64,000 nt of DNA from the NCBI GenBank assembly GCA_018061265.1, contig JAGOUM010000005.1, positions 27,641 to 91,640 on the forward strand. The letters are read 5' to 3'. Within the stretch, counting starts at the first letter, position 1, and each line of letters begins with the position of its first letter. This DNA comes from Rhodoferax sp. (lineage in GTDB: Bacteria; Pseudomonadota; Gammaproteobacteria; Burkholderiales; Burkholderiaceae_C). Below, in pieces: positions 53,305-63,813 of this stretch. The position numbers and the translations under genes are program-made. The notes under the pieces were generated by a model. It did not search any database. It was not told the origin of the DNA and saw nothing but the letters and a program-made list of their open reading frames with translations.

Positions 53305-54624
53305 TCAGGCTTTGACGTTGTAGGAGGATTCGAACTCGCTGCGATCGATGCCATCTGCCCACACATAGGTGGTTTCGTATTCGCGCCAATCGGTGGTCTT
53401 TGGTACCACGCCCTGGAACGAACAGACGCTCTTCGGAATCGCCTGCTCTCCGGTGCCGATGGCCGACTTGCCTGCCTGGAAATCGCGCACGGCTTCCACC
53501 ATCTGCTTGCGGAACTCGACAACAGCCATGTCGCTCGCACCGAGTCGGTCTTTGGTGCGGTCGGCAATCGGGCCCATGGTCAGCCACATCGCCACATCCT
53601 GGTTTGGAAATCCGGTGATCCCTGTGAAATTGCCAGCCTTCATGGCCTGACGGTTTTGCCAAAAGTTGTTTTCTTCGTTTCGCAGAGGGCGATAGTGCTC
53701 GTCCAGATCGACTCCAATGGCCTGATGGAGAAATTTGCGCCAGGTTTCAGTCTCGGGTGTCTGTGATGGGTGGCCCCAGCCGATGAAATAAAACGCCGTA
53801 TTGGTGTCATCCATGGGGACGTTCACATTGGCAACGTTGTAAAGGTTGTTGGGTGGAATCAAGACCGTGTAGGGTGCGACAAACACCGTGGATCGGATGT
53901 AATCGTGTGTTTCTGCATTGTTGATAGGGCGGCGAATCGCCGCATATCGAAAGCCGTAGCCATCGCGCTGCACTTGCATACGCGGTGCCTTGTCGGTCGA
54001 TGGACGCAGCCAGATTTGTCCGGTGGCCTCGGCACCGCTGACACGGGCAGGCACCATATCCGACGAGTGCAGGCTAGAGCTATGGGCCGAATCAATGGCG
54101 CCTTCCAGAATTTGTGCATAGTTGCAGGGCAGGTGCACCTTGGCGATGGACACGCGGGTGTTTTCGGTGGGAGCCCAAGGCGGCGGCACAAACTCTGGCA
54201 CCGCATCAGCCGGGCCAAACCAGGCCCACACAAAACCGCCCCATTCCTTTACCGGGTAGGCCTTGTGCTTGACCTTCTCGGCAAAGCCACTGGCTGCTGG
54301 CTCGGACACCATCTCCAGCACGTTGCCGGCGACGTCCATCTTCCAGCCGTGATACAGGCAGCGCAGGCCACCTTCTTCGTTGCGGCCGTAGACCAGAGAA
54401 GGACCGCGGTGCGGGCATTTCTCGTCGAGCACACCTACACGGCCTTCGGTGTCGCGAAACACAACCAGCTCTTCACCGAGCACACGCGCCCTGACCGGGG
54501 TTCCATCGGCCACAGCTACTTCCTCGATCAGGCACACAGGCGTCCAATGACGCCGCATCAACTGCCCCATGGGGGCACCGCCGTCGACTCGGCACAACAG
54601 ATCATTCTCTTCACTCGTCATCAT
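53305..54624 (-). CDS. ophA2: Phthalate 4,5-dioxygenase, oxygenase component
   Basis: Rieske non-heme iron oxygenase that dihydroxylates phthalate at C4 and C5. The 439-residue protein has the Rieske cluster motifs EKCPHRGPSLVYG (C70, H72) and LRCLYHGW (C89, H92) and the mononuclear iron region ILEGAIDSAHSSSLHSSD (D-x-x-H-x4-H pattern). AGGAG precedes the ATG at 54624. The reductase subunit is not in the window. Related Rieske enzymes acting on other aromatic acids are possible, but the decarboxylase next door favours phthalate. Confidence 0.88.
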   Translation of the reverse strand: MMTSEENDLLCRVDGGAPMGQLMRRHWTPVCLIEEVAVADGTPVRARVLGEELVVFRDTEGRVGVLDEKCPHRGPSLVYGRNEEGGLRCLYHGWKMDVAGNVLEMVSEPAASGFAEKVKHKAYPVKEWGGFVWAWFGPADAVPEFVPPPWAPTENTRVSIAKVHLPCNYAQILEGAIDSAHSSSLHSSDMVPARVSGAEATGQIWLRPSTDKAPRMQVQRDGYGFRYAAIRRPINNAETHDYIRSTVFVAPYTVLIPPNNLYNVANVNVPMDDTNTAFYFIGWGHPSQTPETETWRKFLHQAIGVDLDEHYRPLRNEENNFWQNRQAMKAGNFTGITGFPNQDVAMWLTMGPIADRTKDRLGASDMAVVEFRKQMVEAVRDFQAGKSAIGTGEQAIPKSVCSFQGVVPKTTDWREYETTYVWADGIDRSEFESSYNVKA

Positions 54625-54659
54625 AAAAGCACTCCTAAGAAATGGATGTAAAGGATCAA

Positions 54660-54705
54660 TTATTATTAGATACCTAATCAATTGATATTAGGGATAACCC
54701 TAGAT
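54660..54705 (-). promoter_or_regulatory. Promoter/operator region of the phthalate genes
   Basis: A+T-rich stretch upstream of the dioxygenase with the perfect palindrome ATCAATTGAT (54677-54686), set in a longer imperfect one (CTAATCAATTGATATTAG), and a second near-palindrome AGGGATAACCCT (54690-54701). Size and symmetry suit a MarR-type dimer. Pattern-based. Confidence 0.45.
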
Positions 54706-54759
54706 CGCATAAACCAAAACCAAACAAGTAATACCATGCTGCTTCGTGCTTGACGGGTC

Positions 54760-54990
54760 TTGATCATGGAAACACAGCTGCCTACAACGTCGTCAAACGC
54801 TTTACCGCCAAACTACGCTGACGCGAGCCCGAACTCAACCCGATCTACGCAGCTGCACTCAAGCACTACGATGTTGTGGGTGACCCCGCCCGTGTAGGTG
54901 ATCCAAATCGCAAAGGCACGGTCGAGAACGCCATCGGCCACACACAGGCCACCGCCCTCAAGGGCCGCCACCCGTATCCATCGCAAGATG
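54760..54990 (+). pseudogene. IS21 IstA, internal fragment
   Basis: An open stretch reading ELNPIYAAALKHYDVVGDPA, RVGDPNRKGTVENAIGHTQA, TALKGR, matching the end of the DDE core of IS21-type IstA (E in GTVENAI). Both ends of the gene are missing. The remaining 54991-55036 has nothing. A second IstA piece lies at 50.1 kb. Confidence 0.78.
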
Positions 54991-55036
54991 ACGTCCCTAC
55001 TCTCCAGCAGATGAGCAGTTCTTACTCTGATTTGCA

Positions 55037-55993
55037 TCACCCCGCCAACTGCTGCTCCAGATCATGCAGCACCCGATAACACGGCAACACGTCGGCCACA
55101 CTGCTGTTGGGCTGGCGGCCCTCGCGGATGGCGGCAAAGAACTCTCGGTCCTGCAGTTCGATACCGTTCATGCTGACCGCCACCTGCGACACGTCGATCT
55201 TTTCTTCCTTGCCGTTGAACAGGTCGTCGTAACGGGCAAGATAGGTGGCCGTGTCGCCGATGTAGCGGAAGAAGGTGCCCAGCGGGCCGTCGTTGTTGAA
55301 GCTCAGGCTCAGCGTGCAGATCGCACCGTTGGCGGCTTTCAGCTGGATGCTCATGTCCATGGCAATGCCTAGCGTGGGGTGAATCGGCCCCTGGATGGCG
55401 TTGGCCTTGACCACCGGGCTGCCACACTGGTAAGCAAACAAGTCCACCGTGTGGGCGGCGTGGTGCCACAGCAAATGGTCGGTCCAGCTGCGCGGCTGGC
55501 CCAGCGCGTTCATGTTGCTGCGTCGGAAAAAATAGGTCTGCACATCCATCTGCTGGATGTTGAACTTGCCCGCCGCAATTTGCCGGTGCACATACTGGTG
55601 GCTGGGGTTGAAGCGGCGGGTGTGGCCGCACATGGCGACCAGGCCACTTTTTTCAGCCACCTGCGCCACTTCTTCGCCGCCCCTGAGCACATCGCACAGC
55701 GGAATTTCGACCTGCACATGTTTGCCCGCTTGCAGGCAGGCCAGCGTTTGCGAGGCGTGCATCTGCGTCGGTGTGCACAGGATGACGGCATCCACCTCCT
55801 TGAGCGCCAGGCTCTCGGCCAGCTCGGTGGTGACATGCTTGATACCGTACTTGGCGGCGACCTCTCGGGTTTTTTCCAGCTCGCGGCTGACCAGCGAGAC
55901 CACTTCGACGCCTTCAATGTTCTTGATGCCGTCCAGGTGCTTGATGCCAAAGGCACCCGCGCCTGCCAGCGCGACTTTGATGGGTTTTGTCAT
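55037..55993 (-). CDS. pmdC: 4-carboxy-2-hydroxymuconate-6-semialdehyde dehydrogenase
   Basis: NAD(P)-dependent enzyme (LigC in Sphingobium) that oxidises the ring-cleavage product of protocatechuate, in hemiacetal form, to 2-pyrone-4,6-dicarboxylate. The 318-residue Gfo/Idh/MocA protein opens with the Rossmann motif VALAGAGAFGIKHLDGI, and has VDAVILCTPTQMHASQTLAC and HTRRFNPSHQYVHRQI. It follows pmdB directly (starts adjoin), the pmdABC order known from Comamonas. Confidence 0.92.
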   Translation of the reverse strand: MTKPIKVALAGAGAFGIKHLDGIKNIEGVEVVSLVSRELEKTREVAAKYGIKHVTTELAESLALKEVDAVILCTPTQMHASQTLACLQAGKHVQVEIPLCDVLRGGEEVAQVAEKSGLVAMCGHTRRFNPSHQYVHRQIAAGKFNIQQMDVQTYFFRRSNMNALGQPRSWTDHLLWHHAAHTVDLFAYQCGSPVVKANAIQGPIHPTLGIAMDMSIQLKAANGAICTLSLSFNNDGPLGTFFRYIGDTATYLARYDDLFNGKEEKIDVSQVAVSMNGIELQDREFFAAIREGRQPNSSVADVLPCYRVLHDLEQQLAG

Positions 55994-57305
<1,312 letters not shown>

Positions 57306-57364
57306 AAATTTCCTTCAAGTCAAATCAAAAAAACTGAATTGCCACGTGCCGCTTTCCATGAACA

Positions 57365-58285
57365 TCAGGCATGAGTCTGCTCAGGCCAATACAAGCGCAT
57401 CGGGTTGTCCACCAGCAGTTTGTGCTGCAGCGCTGCGGTGGTGGCAATGTGCGGAATAAAGTCGACCAGCAGGCCGTCATCGGGCATGTGGTCCTTGAGG
57501 TTGGGGTGCGGCCAGTCGGTGCCCCAGAGCACCCGATCCGGGAACTCCTCAACGATGGCTTTGGCAAATGGCACGACGTCGCGGTAGGCGTTTTGCTCGC
57601 CGTTCAGGGCTTTCGGGCCGGTCAGGCTCAAACGCTCGGGGCAGCTCACCTTGCTCCAGACGTTGGGGTGCTCGCGCATGAAGCGCCGGAACAATTCAAA
57701 CTGCGGTCCGTTGACGGACAGTGACACATCGGGGCGGCCCATGTGATCGACCACCACAGTGGTTGGCAATGCCGTAAAAAAGTCCCACAGCTCGGGCAGA
57801 TCCACCGATTCAAAATAAATCACCACATGCCAGCCCCAGTGCTTGATGCGTGCGGCAATTTCCAGCAACTCGTCCTTGGGCGTGAAGTCCACCAGGCGTT
57901 TGACAAAGTTGAAGCGCACCCCGCGCACGCCAGCCTCGTGCATGGCCTGCAGTTCGGCATCACTCACGCTGCGCTTGACCGTGGCCACGCCGCGTGCCCT
58001 GCCGTTTGAGTGCATCAGCGCATCGACCAGGGCGCGGTTGTCGGCCCCATGGCAGGTCGCTTGCACAATCACGTTTTTGGCAAATCCCAAGTGGTCACGC
58101 AGGGCAAACAGCTGGGCCTTGGACGCGTCGCAGGGGGTGTATTTGCGCTCGGGGGCATAGGGAAACTCGGCGCCCGGACCGAACACATGGCAATGGGCAT
58201 CGACCGCACCGGCGGGCAATTTGAAAGTGGGCTTGGCAGGACCGGCATACCAGTCGAGCCAGCCAGGGGTTTTTATAAATTCCAT
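57365..58285 (-). CDS. pmdD: 2-pyrone-4,6-dicarboxylate lactonase
   Basis: Hydrolyses 2-pyrone-4,6-dicarboxylate to oxalomesaconate (LigI). The 306-residue amidohydrolase-2 family protein has the metal-binding DAHCHVFGPGAEFPYAPERK start, VQATCHGADNRALVDAL, VVDHMGRPDVSL and the late LWGTDWPHPNLKDHMPDDG with catalytic Asp. About 60 bases separate it from pmdA, all on the same strand. Confidence 0.93.
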   Translation of the reverse strand: MEFIKTPGWLDWYAGPAKPTFKLPAGAVDAHCHVFGPGAEFPYAPERKYTPCDASKAQLFALRDHLGFAKNVIVQATCHGADNRALVDALMHSNGRARGVATVKRSVSDAELQAMHEAGVRGVRFNFVKRLVDFTPKDELLEIAARIKHWGWHVVIYFESVDLPELWDFFTALPTTVVVDHMGRPDVSLSVNGPQFELFRRFMREHPNVWSKVSCPERLSLTGPKALNGEQNAYRDVVPFAKAIVEEFPDRVLWGTDWPHPNLKDHMPDDGLLVDFIPHIATTAALQHKLLVDNPMRLYWPEQTHA

Positions 58286-58304
58286 TGATCTTTTTCCCGT
58301 CAGT

Positions 58305-58440
58305 GAAAAGAAGCACCGTCGTTGCGAGCGAAGCGCGGCAACCCATGCAGTCCGGAGCCATGGATTGCTTCACTGCGTTCGCAATGACGGATCAGCTCAT
58401 GGATTGCCACGTCGTACCTCCTCGCAATGACGAAGCTGCT
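58305..58440. repeat. REP-like palindromic repeats
   Basis: Facing copies of a CATTGCGAGCG...GCGGCAATCC-type repeat (GTCGTTGCGAGCGAAGCGCG at about 58319; GTTCGCAATGACG at about 58377; CTCGCAATGACGAAGC at about 58422). It fills the gap between pmdD and the next gene and reaches into the 3' end of that gene. It probably forms stable hairpins in the operon mRNA. Confidence 0.75.
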
Positions 58441-59344
58441 GCAACATGCGGCCGGCTTCCACGCGCCAATCGGCGCTACGGGCAAATTCGGGACTGCCTT
58501 TGGTTCCAAACACACCGCTGTCGGCCAGATCGGCCACCCAGGCCTGGCGCTCGGCAGTGCCCGAAGCCGACCAGGGCGTCAAACCGGCATCACGCACGGT
58601 CTCGGCGACTTCACGCACCTCCTCGCTGCGGCGCCGGCCGTGTTCGATGACCCGTTGAAAGAAATAGGCCGCCTGCTTTTCCCAGTCGATACCGGGGAAG
58701 GTTTCGTACAGGGAGGCCACCACCGCGTCCTCCACGCCGTAATGGCGGGCTGTGGTGAGGCTCTCGATCACCATCGCCTCCAGACCCTTGATCATCACGC
58801 TGCGGCACATTTTGGTGGCACTGGCCACGCCCAGTGTGTCGCTGGCGACCTTGGCGGCAAAACCCAGCGTGTCGAGCAGCGGGCACAAGGCATTGGCATG
58901 CGGCCCACCGAGCAGCAGCGGCACCTTGATACGGTAAGGCGGGATGCTGGTCATGACGGCGCCCTCCACATAACGGCCACCGGCTGCGTCAATCAAGGCG
59001 GCGGCCCGCTGCTTGGCGCCGGGAGAGGCCGAGTTGAAGTCAAGAAAAAAGCTGCCTGCCCGAACCGAACCGGCGCAGGCTTGTGCCACCCCCACGGTCT
59101 GGCTGGCCGTGACCGCGCTGATGATCAGGTCCGAACCCGCAGCCAGTTCACCGCTTGAACCGAGCAAAGCCACACCATGCTGTGCCGCATGATCCTGCAT
59201 CGGCGCGGCGGTGTCCGCGTGGTCCAACTTGAGGTCATAGGCGCAGACGGCAATACCCTGGGCGCGCAAGTCTTCTGCCAGAATGCAGCCCACCTCGCCA
59301 TAGCCGACCAAGCCGACGCGCCATTGCTTGGGGTTTGTTTTCAT
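58397..59344 (-). CDS. NAD(P)-binding oxidoreductase with DUF1932 domain
   Basis: A 315-residue protein of the 6-phosphogluconate/beta-hydroxyacid dehydrogenase superfamily. The Rossmann motif is VGLVGYGEVGCILAEDL. FFLDFNSASPGAKQRAAALI and the catalytic-lysine region LGVASATKMCRSVMIKGLEA follow, and the C-terminal half is DUF1932. Its reaction in the protocatechuate operon is not known; no standard step requires it. The last about 12 residues (RHCEEVRRGNP) are encoded by a REP-like repeat, so the original C-terminus was probably different. Confidence 0.8.
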   Translation of the reverse strand: MKTNPKQWRVGLVGYGEVGCILAEDLRAQGIAVCAYDLKLDHADTAAPMQDHAAQHGVALLGSSGELAAGSDLIISAVTASQTVGVAQACAGSVRAGSFFLDFNSASPGAKQRAAALIDAAGGRYVEGAVMTSIPPYRIKVPLLLGGPHANALCPLLDTLGFAAKVASDTLGVASATKMCRSVMIKGLEAMVIESLTTARHYGVEDAVVASLYETFPGIDWEKQAAYFFQRVIEHGRRRSEEVREVAETVRDAGLTPWSASGTAERQAWVADLADSGVFGTKGSPEFARSADWRVEAGRMLQQLRHCEEVRRGNP

Positions 59345-59361
59345 CGTTATCTGTCCATATG

Positions 59362-59455
59362 AAGAATGGTGTCATTGCGAGCGCAGCGCGGCAATCCAGG
59401 ACTCAGACAAGCATGGATTGCCGTGGCGCTACGCGCCGCCCAATGACGGCGAACC
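59362..59455. repeat. REP-like palindromic repeat
   Basis: GTCATTGCGAGCGCAGCGCG (from about 59371), GGCAATCC and the facing GGATTGCCGTGGCGCTACGC with CCAATGACGG (to about 59449). It fills the gap between the DUF1932 gene and pmdF. Same family as the repeats at 48.1 and 58.3 kb. Confidence 0.78.
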
Positions 59456-59460
59456 TCAAA

Positions 59461-60144
59461 TCAGTCAATGTATTTCAGGCCGGCTTTCTCCAGGCCTTCA
59501 CGCATCTTGTAGTAGTCCAGCCCGAGCACGCCCGAGGCAAAGATGGCGCGCTTGGCACCCTCATTGGCCTCGCGGGCTTCGGCTGCATCGGCGACCTGTT
59601 GCGCCAGGGCGGCGGGCACCACCACCACACCGTCGATGTCGGCAATGACCACATCGCCGGGGTTGACCAGGGCGCCCGCGCACACCACGGGCACGTTGAC
59701 CGAGCCCAGCGTGGCCTTGATGGTACCTTTGGCATGGATGGCTTTGCTGAAAACGGGAAAGTTCATTTCGGTCAGGTCTTTCACGTCGCGCACGCCGCCG
59801 TCAATGACCAGGCCGACCGCGCCGCGCGCCTGGAACGACGTGGCCAGCAGATCACCAAAAAAACCGTCCGCGTTGTCGGTGGTGCAAGCGGCCACCACCA
59901 CGTCACCGGGCTGCAATTGCTCGGCGGCCACGTGCATCATCCAGTTGTCGCCCGGTTGCAGCAACACGGTGACGGCGGTGCCGCAAATTTTGGCCTCGTT
60001 GTAGATCGGGCGCAGGTAGGGCTTCATGAGTCCGACGCGGCCCATGGCCTCATGGATGGTGGCGACACCAAAGCGAGACAGCTTTTCTACCGCTGCCTTG
60101 TCGGCGCGGATGATATTGCGTTTGACGATGCCGAGGTTGTTCAT
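59461..60144 (-). CDS. pmdF: 4-carboxy-4-hydroxy-2-oxoadipate aldolase/oxaloacetate decarboxylase
   Basis: Final enzyme of the 4,5-cleavage route (LigK family), splitting its substrate to pyruvate and oxaloacetate. The 227-residue RraA-like class II aldolase shows [20 protein letters not shown], the core [20 protein letters not shown] (Arg/Asp metal region) and [20 protein letters not shown]. It overlaps the end of pmdE by 4 bases. Confidence 0.93.
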   Translation of the reverse strand: MNNLGIVKRNIIRADKAAVEKLSRFGVATIHEAMGRVGLMKPYLRPIYNEAKICGTAVTVLLQPGDNWMMHVAAEQLQPGDVVVAACTTDNADGFFGDLLATSFQARGAVGLVIDGGVRDVKDLTEMNFPVFSKAIHAKGTIKATLGSVNVPVVCAGALVNPGDVVIADIDGVVVVPAALAQQVADAAEAREANEGAKRAIFASGVLGLDYYKMREGLEKAGLKYID

Positions 60145-61172
60145 TTTGCTTCCTTTGCTTTCAGAATGGTGTCCAGGCGCGGGAACACGCGCCGCGCGTT
60201 GCCTTCGTAGATTTGCTGGCGGTCGGCCTCGCTCAGGATCTTGCTGGCTTCGATGTAGCGCTTGGTGTCGTCATAGTAGTGTCCGGTCTCGGGGTCGATA
60301 CCGCGCACGGCGCCGATCATTTCACTGGCGAACAGCACGTTTTTCACCGGGATCACGGTGTTGAGCAGGTCAATGCCCGGCTGGTGGTAAACGCAGGTGT
60401 CAAAGAAGATGTTGTTGAGCAGATGCTCTGACAACAACGGTTTTTTCAGTTCCTGCGCCAAGCCACGAAAACGACCCCAGTGGTAGGGCACGGCACCGCC
60501 GCCATGCGGGATCAAAAACTTGAGCGTGGGGAAATCCTTGAACAAATCGCTGGTCAGGCACTGCATGAAAGCCGTGGTGTCGGCGTTCAGGTAGTGCGCA
60601 CCGGTGGTGTGGAAGCAGGCGTTGCAACTGGTGGACACGTGGATCATGGCCGGCAGCTCGTACTCCACCATCTTCTCGTAAATCGGGTACCAATGCCGGT
60701 CGCTCAAAGGGGGTGAAGTCCAGTGGCCGCCGCTGGGATCCGGGTTGAGGTTGATGCCGACCGCACCATACTCTTTGACGCACTTTTCCAGTTCGGGGAT
60801 GCAAGTTTTTGGATCCACACCCGGGCTTTGCGGCAGCATGGCCACCGGCACAAAGTTGTCCGGAAACAACTGGCTGACGCGGTAACACAATTCATTGCAA
60901 ATGGCGGCCCAGGTGCTCGACACATTGAAGTCGCCAATATGGTGTGCCATGAAGCTGGCGCGCGGGGAAAACAGCGTGAGGTCGGAACCCCGCTCGCGCA
61001 TCAGGCGCAGCTGGTTGGTCTCAATCGACTCGCGCAGTTCGTCGTCGCTGATGTGCAGGTCCGACACTTTGGGCATCACAGCAGAGTCCTTGATGCCGGC
61101 AATTTGCTGGTTGCGCCAGGTTTCCAGCGCTTTGGGGGCCGTGGTGTAGTGGCCGTGGCAGTCGATGATCAT
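60141..61172 (-). CDS. pmdE: 4-oxalomesaconate hydratase
   Basis: Hydrates oxalomesaconate to 4-carboxy-4-hydroxy-2-oxoadipate (LigJ). The 343-residue amidohydrolase-2 family protein has [20 protein letters not shown] (metal histidines), [39 protein letters not shown] and [20 protein letters not shown]. Coupled to pmdF by an ATGA-type overlap. Confidence 0.93.
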   Translation of the reverse strand: MIIDCHGHYTTAPKALETWRNQQIAGIKDSAVMPKVSDLHISDDELRESIETNQLRLMRERGSDLTLFSPRASFMAHHIGDFNVSSTWAAICNELCYRVSQLFPDNFVPVAMLPQSPGVDPKTCIPELEKCVKEYGAVGINLNPDPSGGHWTSPPLSDRHWYPIYEKMVEYELPAMIHVSTSCNACFHTTGAHYLNADTTAFMQCLTSDLFKDFPTLKFLIPHGGGAVPYHWGRFRGLAQELKKPLLSEHLLNNIFFDTCVYHQPGIDLLNTVIPVKNVLFASEMIGAVRGIDPETGHYYDDTKRYIEASKILSEADRQQIYEGNARRVFPRLDTILKAKEAK

Positions 61173-61183
61173 GGCAATGCTTT

Positions 61184-61654
<471 letters not shown>

Positions 61655-61659
61655 TCAGC

Positions 61660-62370
61660 TCAGGCAGGCGCCATGCCCTGGCGCCGCTTGGCCGCTGCCG
61701 CATCGGGCGAGGCCATGAAATCAAGCAGGGCACGCACCTCTGCGGCGCGTGCACAGCCGCTGGTCATGGCTGCAGAAAAGGTGGTGGTGATCTGGATGGC
61801 GCTTGGCAGCGGGCCGACGATGGTGATGCCGTCCACATGGATCAGTTCGCTGAACTGCTGAAAGCCCAAGTCCACCTCACCCTTGGCCACCAGGCTGCCC
61901 ACCGGCACGCCAGGTGGGGCGGTGACGATGCGGGGTTTGATCTGATCGGCAATGCCCCAGCGTTCAAATAGTTTGGCCAGGGCCGCGCCGCTGGGGCCGG
62001 TGGAGTAGCTGAGCGTTGGCGCGGCCAGCACCGCCAGGCGCACCGCGTCTTCGCTGCTGATGTCGGGGGCTGTGGTGCCTGCGCGCACAGCCACCGCCAC
62101 ACCGGAATGCACCAGCTCGGTCAGGCTGTCGGCACGGAGGTGGCCTGCGGCAATGAGCTTGGCCATGGCATCCGAGGCCAGAATGACCACATCAAAGGCC
62201 TCCCCTGCCTGCACCCGCTTGGCTGCGTCCACACCACCGACCGACGCCATGGCGACGGCCTGGCCACTGCGCTCAAAGTAGGCAGCCATCAATTCAGCCA
62301 ACAACTGGCGCGTGGCCATGGAAGAAATACCTTTGAGTGGCGCAACAGTGGAAGTGGCAGTGACTTGCAT
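61660..62370 (-). CDS. Substrate-binding domain protein (ModA-like fold)
   Basis: A product of about 236 residues with the type 2 periplasmic-binding-protein fold of molybdate-binding-like proteins: GISSMATRQLLAELMAAYFE, VDAAKRVQAGEAFDVVILAS, LSYSTGPSGAALAKLFERWG and GEVDLGFQQFSELIHVDGIT. No signal peptide is visible, so it may be cytosolic and may not serve a transporter; none is nearby. It is the first gene of the minus-strand operon, divergent from the LysR gene. Role unknown. Confidence 0.8.
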   Translation of the reverse strand: MQVTATSTVAPLKGISSMATRQLLAELMAAYFERSGQAVAMASVGGVDAAKRVQAGEAFDVVILASDAMAKLIAAGHLRADSLTELVHSGVAVAVRAGTTAPDISSEDAVRLAVLAAPTLSYSTGPSGAALAKLFERWGIADQIKPRIVTAPPGVPVGSLVAKGEVDLGFQQFSELIHVDGITIVGPLPSAIQITTTFSAAMTSGCARAAEVRALLDFMASPDAAAAKRRQGMAPA

Positions 62371-62441
62371 GGGCGCTATTCTGTGGTCTGGCGATGCCTT
62401 TGGTAAGCGCAAGTCACAACTAGCAGTTATTTCAAATTGGC

Positions 62442-62460
62442 ATAATAGTCACTTGGTTAT
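62442..62460. promoter_or_regulatory. Candidate LysR-type binding site
   Basis: ATAA-N11-TTAT, the T-N11-A pattern of LysR regulators, lies in the 104-base gap between the divergent operon and the LysR gene, 14 bases before its ATG. Likely autoregulatory and operon-control site. Confidence 0.6.
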
Positions 62461-62474
62461 TCCCAATCATCGCC

Positions 62475-63383
62475 ATGGACTTAAGACAACTGGAATACTT
62501 CGTGCGTGTGGCCGAACTGGGCAGCTTCACCCGCGCTGCCATCGCGCTGAACGTGGCGCAGCCCGCGCTCAGCCGCCAGGTGCGCCTGCTTGAAGTGGAG
62601 CTGCGGCAAAACCTGCTGACACGCAATGGCCGCGGCGCCTTGCCCACCGAGGTCGGGAAATTGTTGCTGGCGCATGGTCGCGGCATCCTGCACCAGGTGG
62701 CGCGGGCCAGGGAAGAACTGGGCCGGGTGCGCGGCTCGCTGGCGGGAAGAGTCGCAGTGGGAATGGCAACCAGTCTGGCTCGGGTCCTGACGGTGCCCTT
62801 GGTCCGCGCCCATCAAACCGAATTGCCCGATGCCGCGCTGGCGATCAGCGAAGGCCTGTCGGTGGCGCTGCAGGAGTCGCTGGTCACCGGGCGGCTCGAC
62901 ATTGCGGTGCTTTACAACGCCCAGCCCGGCGCAGAAATTGACATCACGCCACTGGTTGAAGAAGACCTGCTGCTGGTGCAACGGCGCCCACACGGTCTGG
63001 CCGAAGTCCCAGCCCCCGGTCCCATCACGCTGCGCGAACTGGCCGAATTGCCCTTGGTGATCCCGACCCGGCCCAACGCCATCCGCATGCAGGTGGAGTC
63101 CGAATTGGCCAATCTGGGTTGCCGCCTGAACATTGCGCTCGAGATTGATGGCATCTCAGCCATCCTGGATATGGTGGCGGACGGGGCTGGTAGCGCCGTG
63201 CTGTCGCGCAACGCCGTGGCCAGTTCGATCAGGCCGTCGGCGTTTTGCATGCGCACCATCACGGACCCGGTGCTGCGCACCAAAATCTGCATGGCCACCA
63301 GCGCCCTGCGGCCCACCACACTCACCCAGCAAGTCACGCTGGCGCTGCTGCAGCGCACGGTGGAACAGGTGTTCAAGCGCTAA
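62475..63383 (+). CDS. LysR-family regulator of the protocatechuate operon
   Basis: A 302-residue LysR protein. N-terminal HTH: MDLRQLEYFVRVAELGSFTR, AAIALNVAQPALSRQVRLLE. The rest is the effector-binding domain (GMATSLARVLTVPLVRAHQT). Divergent from the pmd operon, so it most likely activates it in response to a pathway intermediate, as described for PmdR/LigR-type regulators. Intact; a transposase fragment begins right after its stop. Confidence 0.9.
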   Translation: MDLRQLEYFVRVAELGSFTRAAIALNVAQPALSRQVRLLEVELRQNLLTRNGRGALPTEVGKLLLAHGRGILHQVARAREELGRVRGSLAGRVAVGMATSLARVLTVPLVRAHQTELPDAALAISEGLSVALQESLVTGRLDIAVLYNAQPGAEIDITPLVEEDLLLVQRRPHGLAEVPAPGPITLRELAELPLVIPTRPNAIRMQVESELANLGCRLNIALEIDGISAILDMVADGAGSAVLSRNAVASSIRPSAFCMRTITDPVLRTKICMATSALRPTTLTQQVTLALLQRTVEQVFKR

Positions 63384-63525
63384 CGGTTAGCTTGTGCGCG
63401 TTTGCTGGGGCCACGATCGAGCCAGTCGTAATAGCCGCTGGAGCTCACATTGAGCGTTTCACACTGGCTGCGAACAGGAGGTTCGGCCTGGTTTGCTTTC
63501 ACGAGTTCGTAGACGGGGTAAACGT
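63384..63525 (-). pseudogene. IS3-family OrfB, N-terminal fragment
   Basis: In the frame offset from orfA the minus strand reads VYPVYELVKANQAEPPVRSQ, CETLNVSSSGYYDWLDRGPS, the start of an IS3-type OrfB, then stops (QANR) at the LysR gene end. The catalytic DDE domain is missing. Confidence 0.8.
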
Positions 63526-63813
63526 CTTCTCGCTTTGGCCGGCAAGCCAGGCCGTAGCCTTTGCCAGGATGTCGCGCTCCATCTGGAGTTGACGCAGCTC
63601 AATGAGTTCCTGGCGCTCTTGAGCGTTCAGGGCCGCCACGTTGGCTGGCAAGGTTGTGGCGCCGGCGCCACCGGCATGACGTACCCAGCTCAGGATGCTG
63701 GTGGTGTGGCAGACAAATTCCTTAGCCAGTTCATTGGGCTTGCGACCGCTGCGGACCAGTTCGACCATTTGGTCGCGAAAGGCTTGCGCGTAGGGAGGTT
63801 TTGGTTTGGGCAT
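63499..63813 (-). CDS. IS3-family transposase OrfA
   Basis: A 104-residue OrfA with an HTH (YAQAFRDQMVELVRSGRKPN, ELAKEFVCHTTSILSWV) and a C-terminal leucine-zipper-like coil (QERQELIELRQLQMERDILA). It overlaps the OrfB fragment, the usual arrangement for programmed frameshifting in IS3. OrfB is truncated, so the copy is inactive. The remaining 187 bases to the window end hold no recognisable gene; the IS end is probably near 63840 (TGTCCGCGAAATAG). Confidence 0.85.
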   Translation of the reverse strand: MPKPKPPYAQAFRDQMVELVRSGRKPNELAKEFVCHTTSILSWVRHAGGAGATTLPANVAALNAQERQELIELRQLQMERDILAKATAWLAGQSEKTFTPSTNS

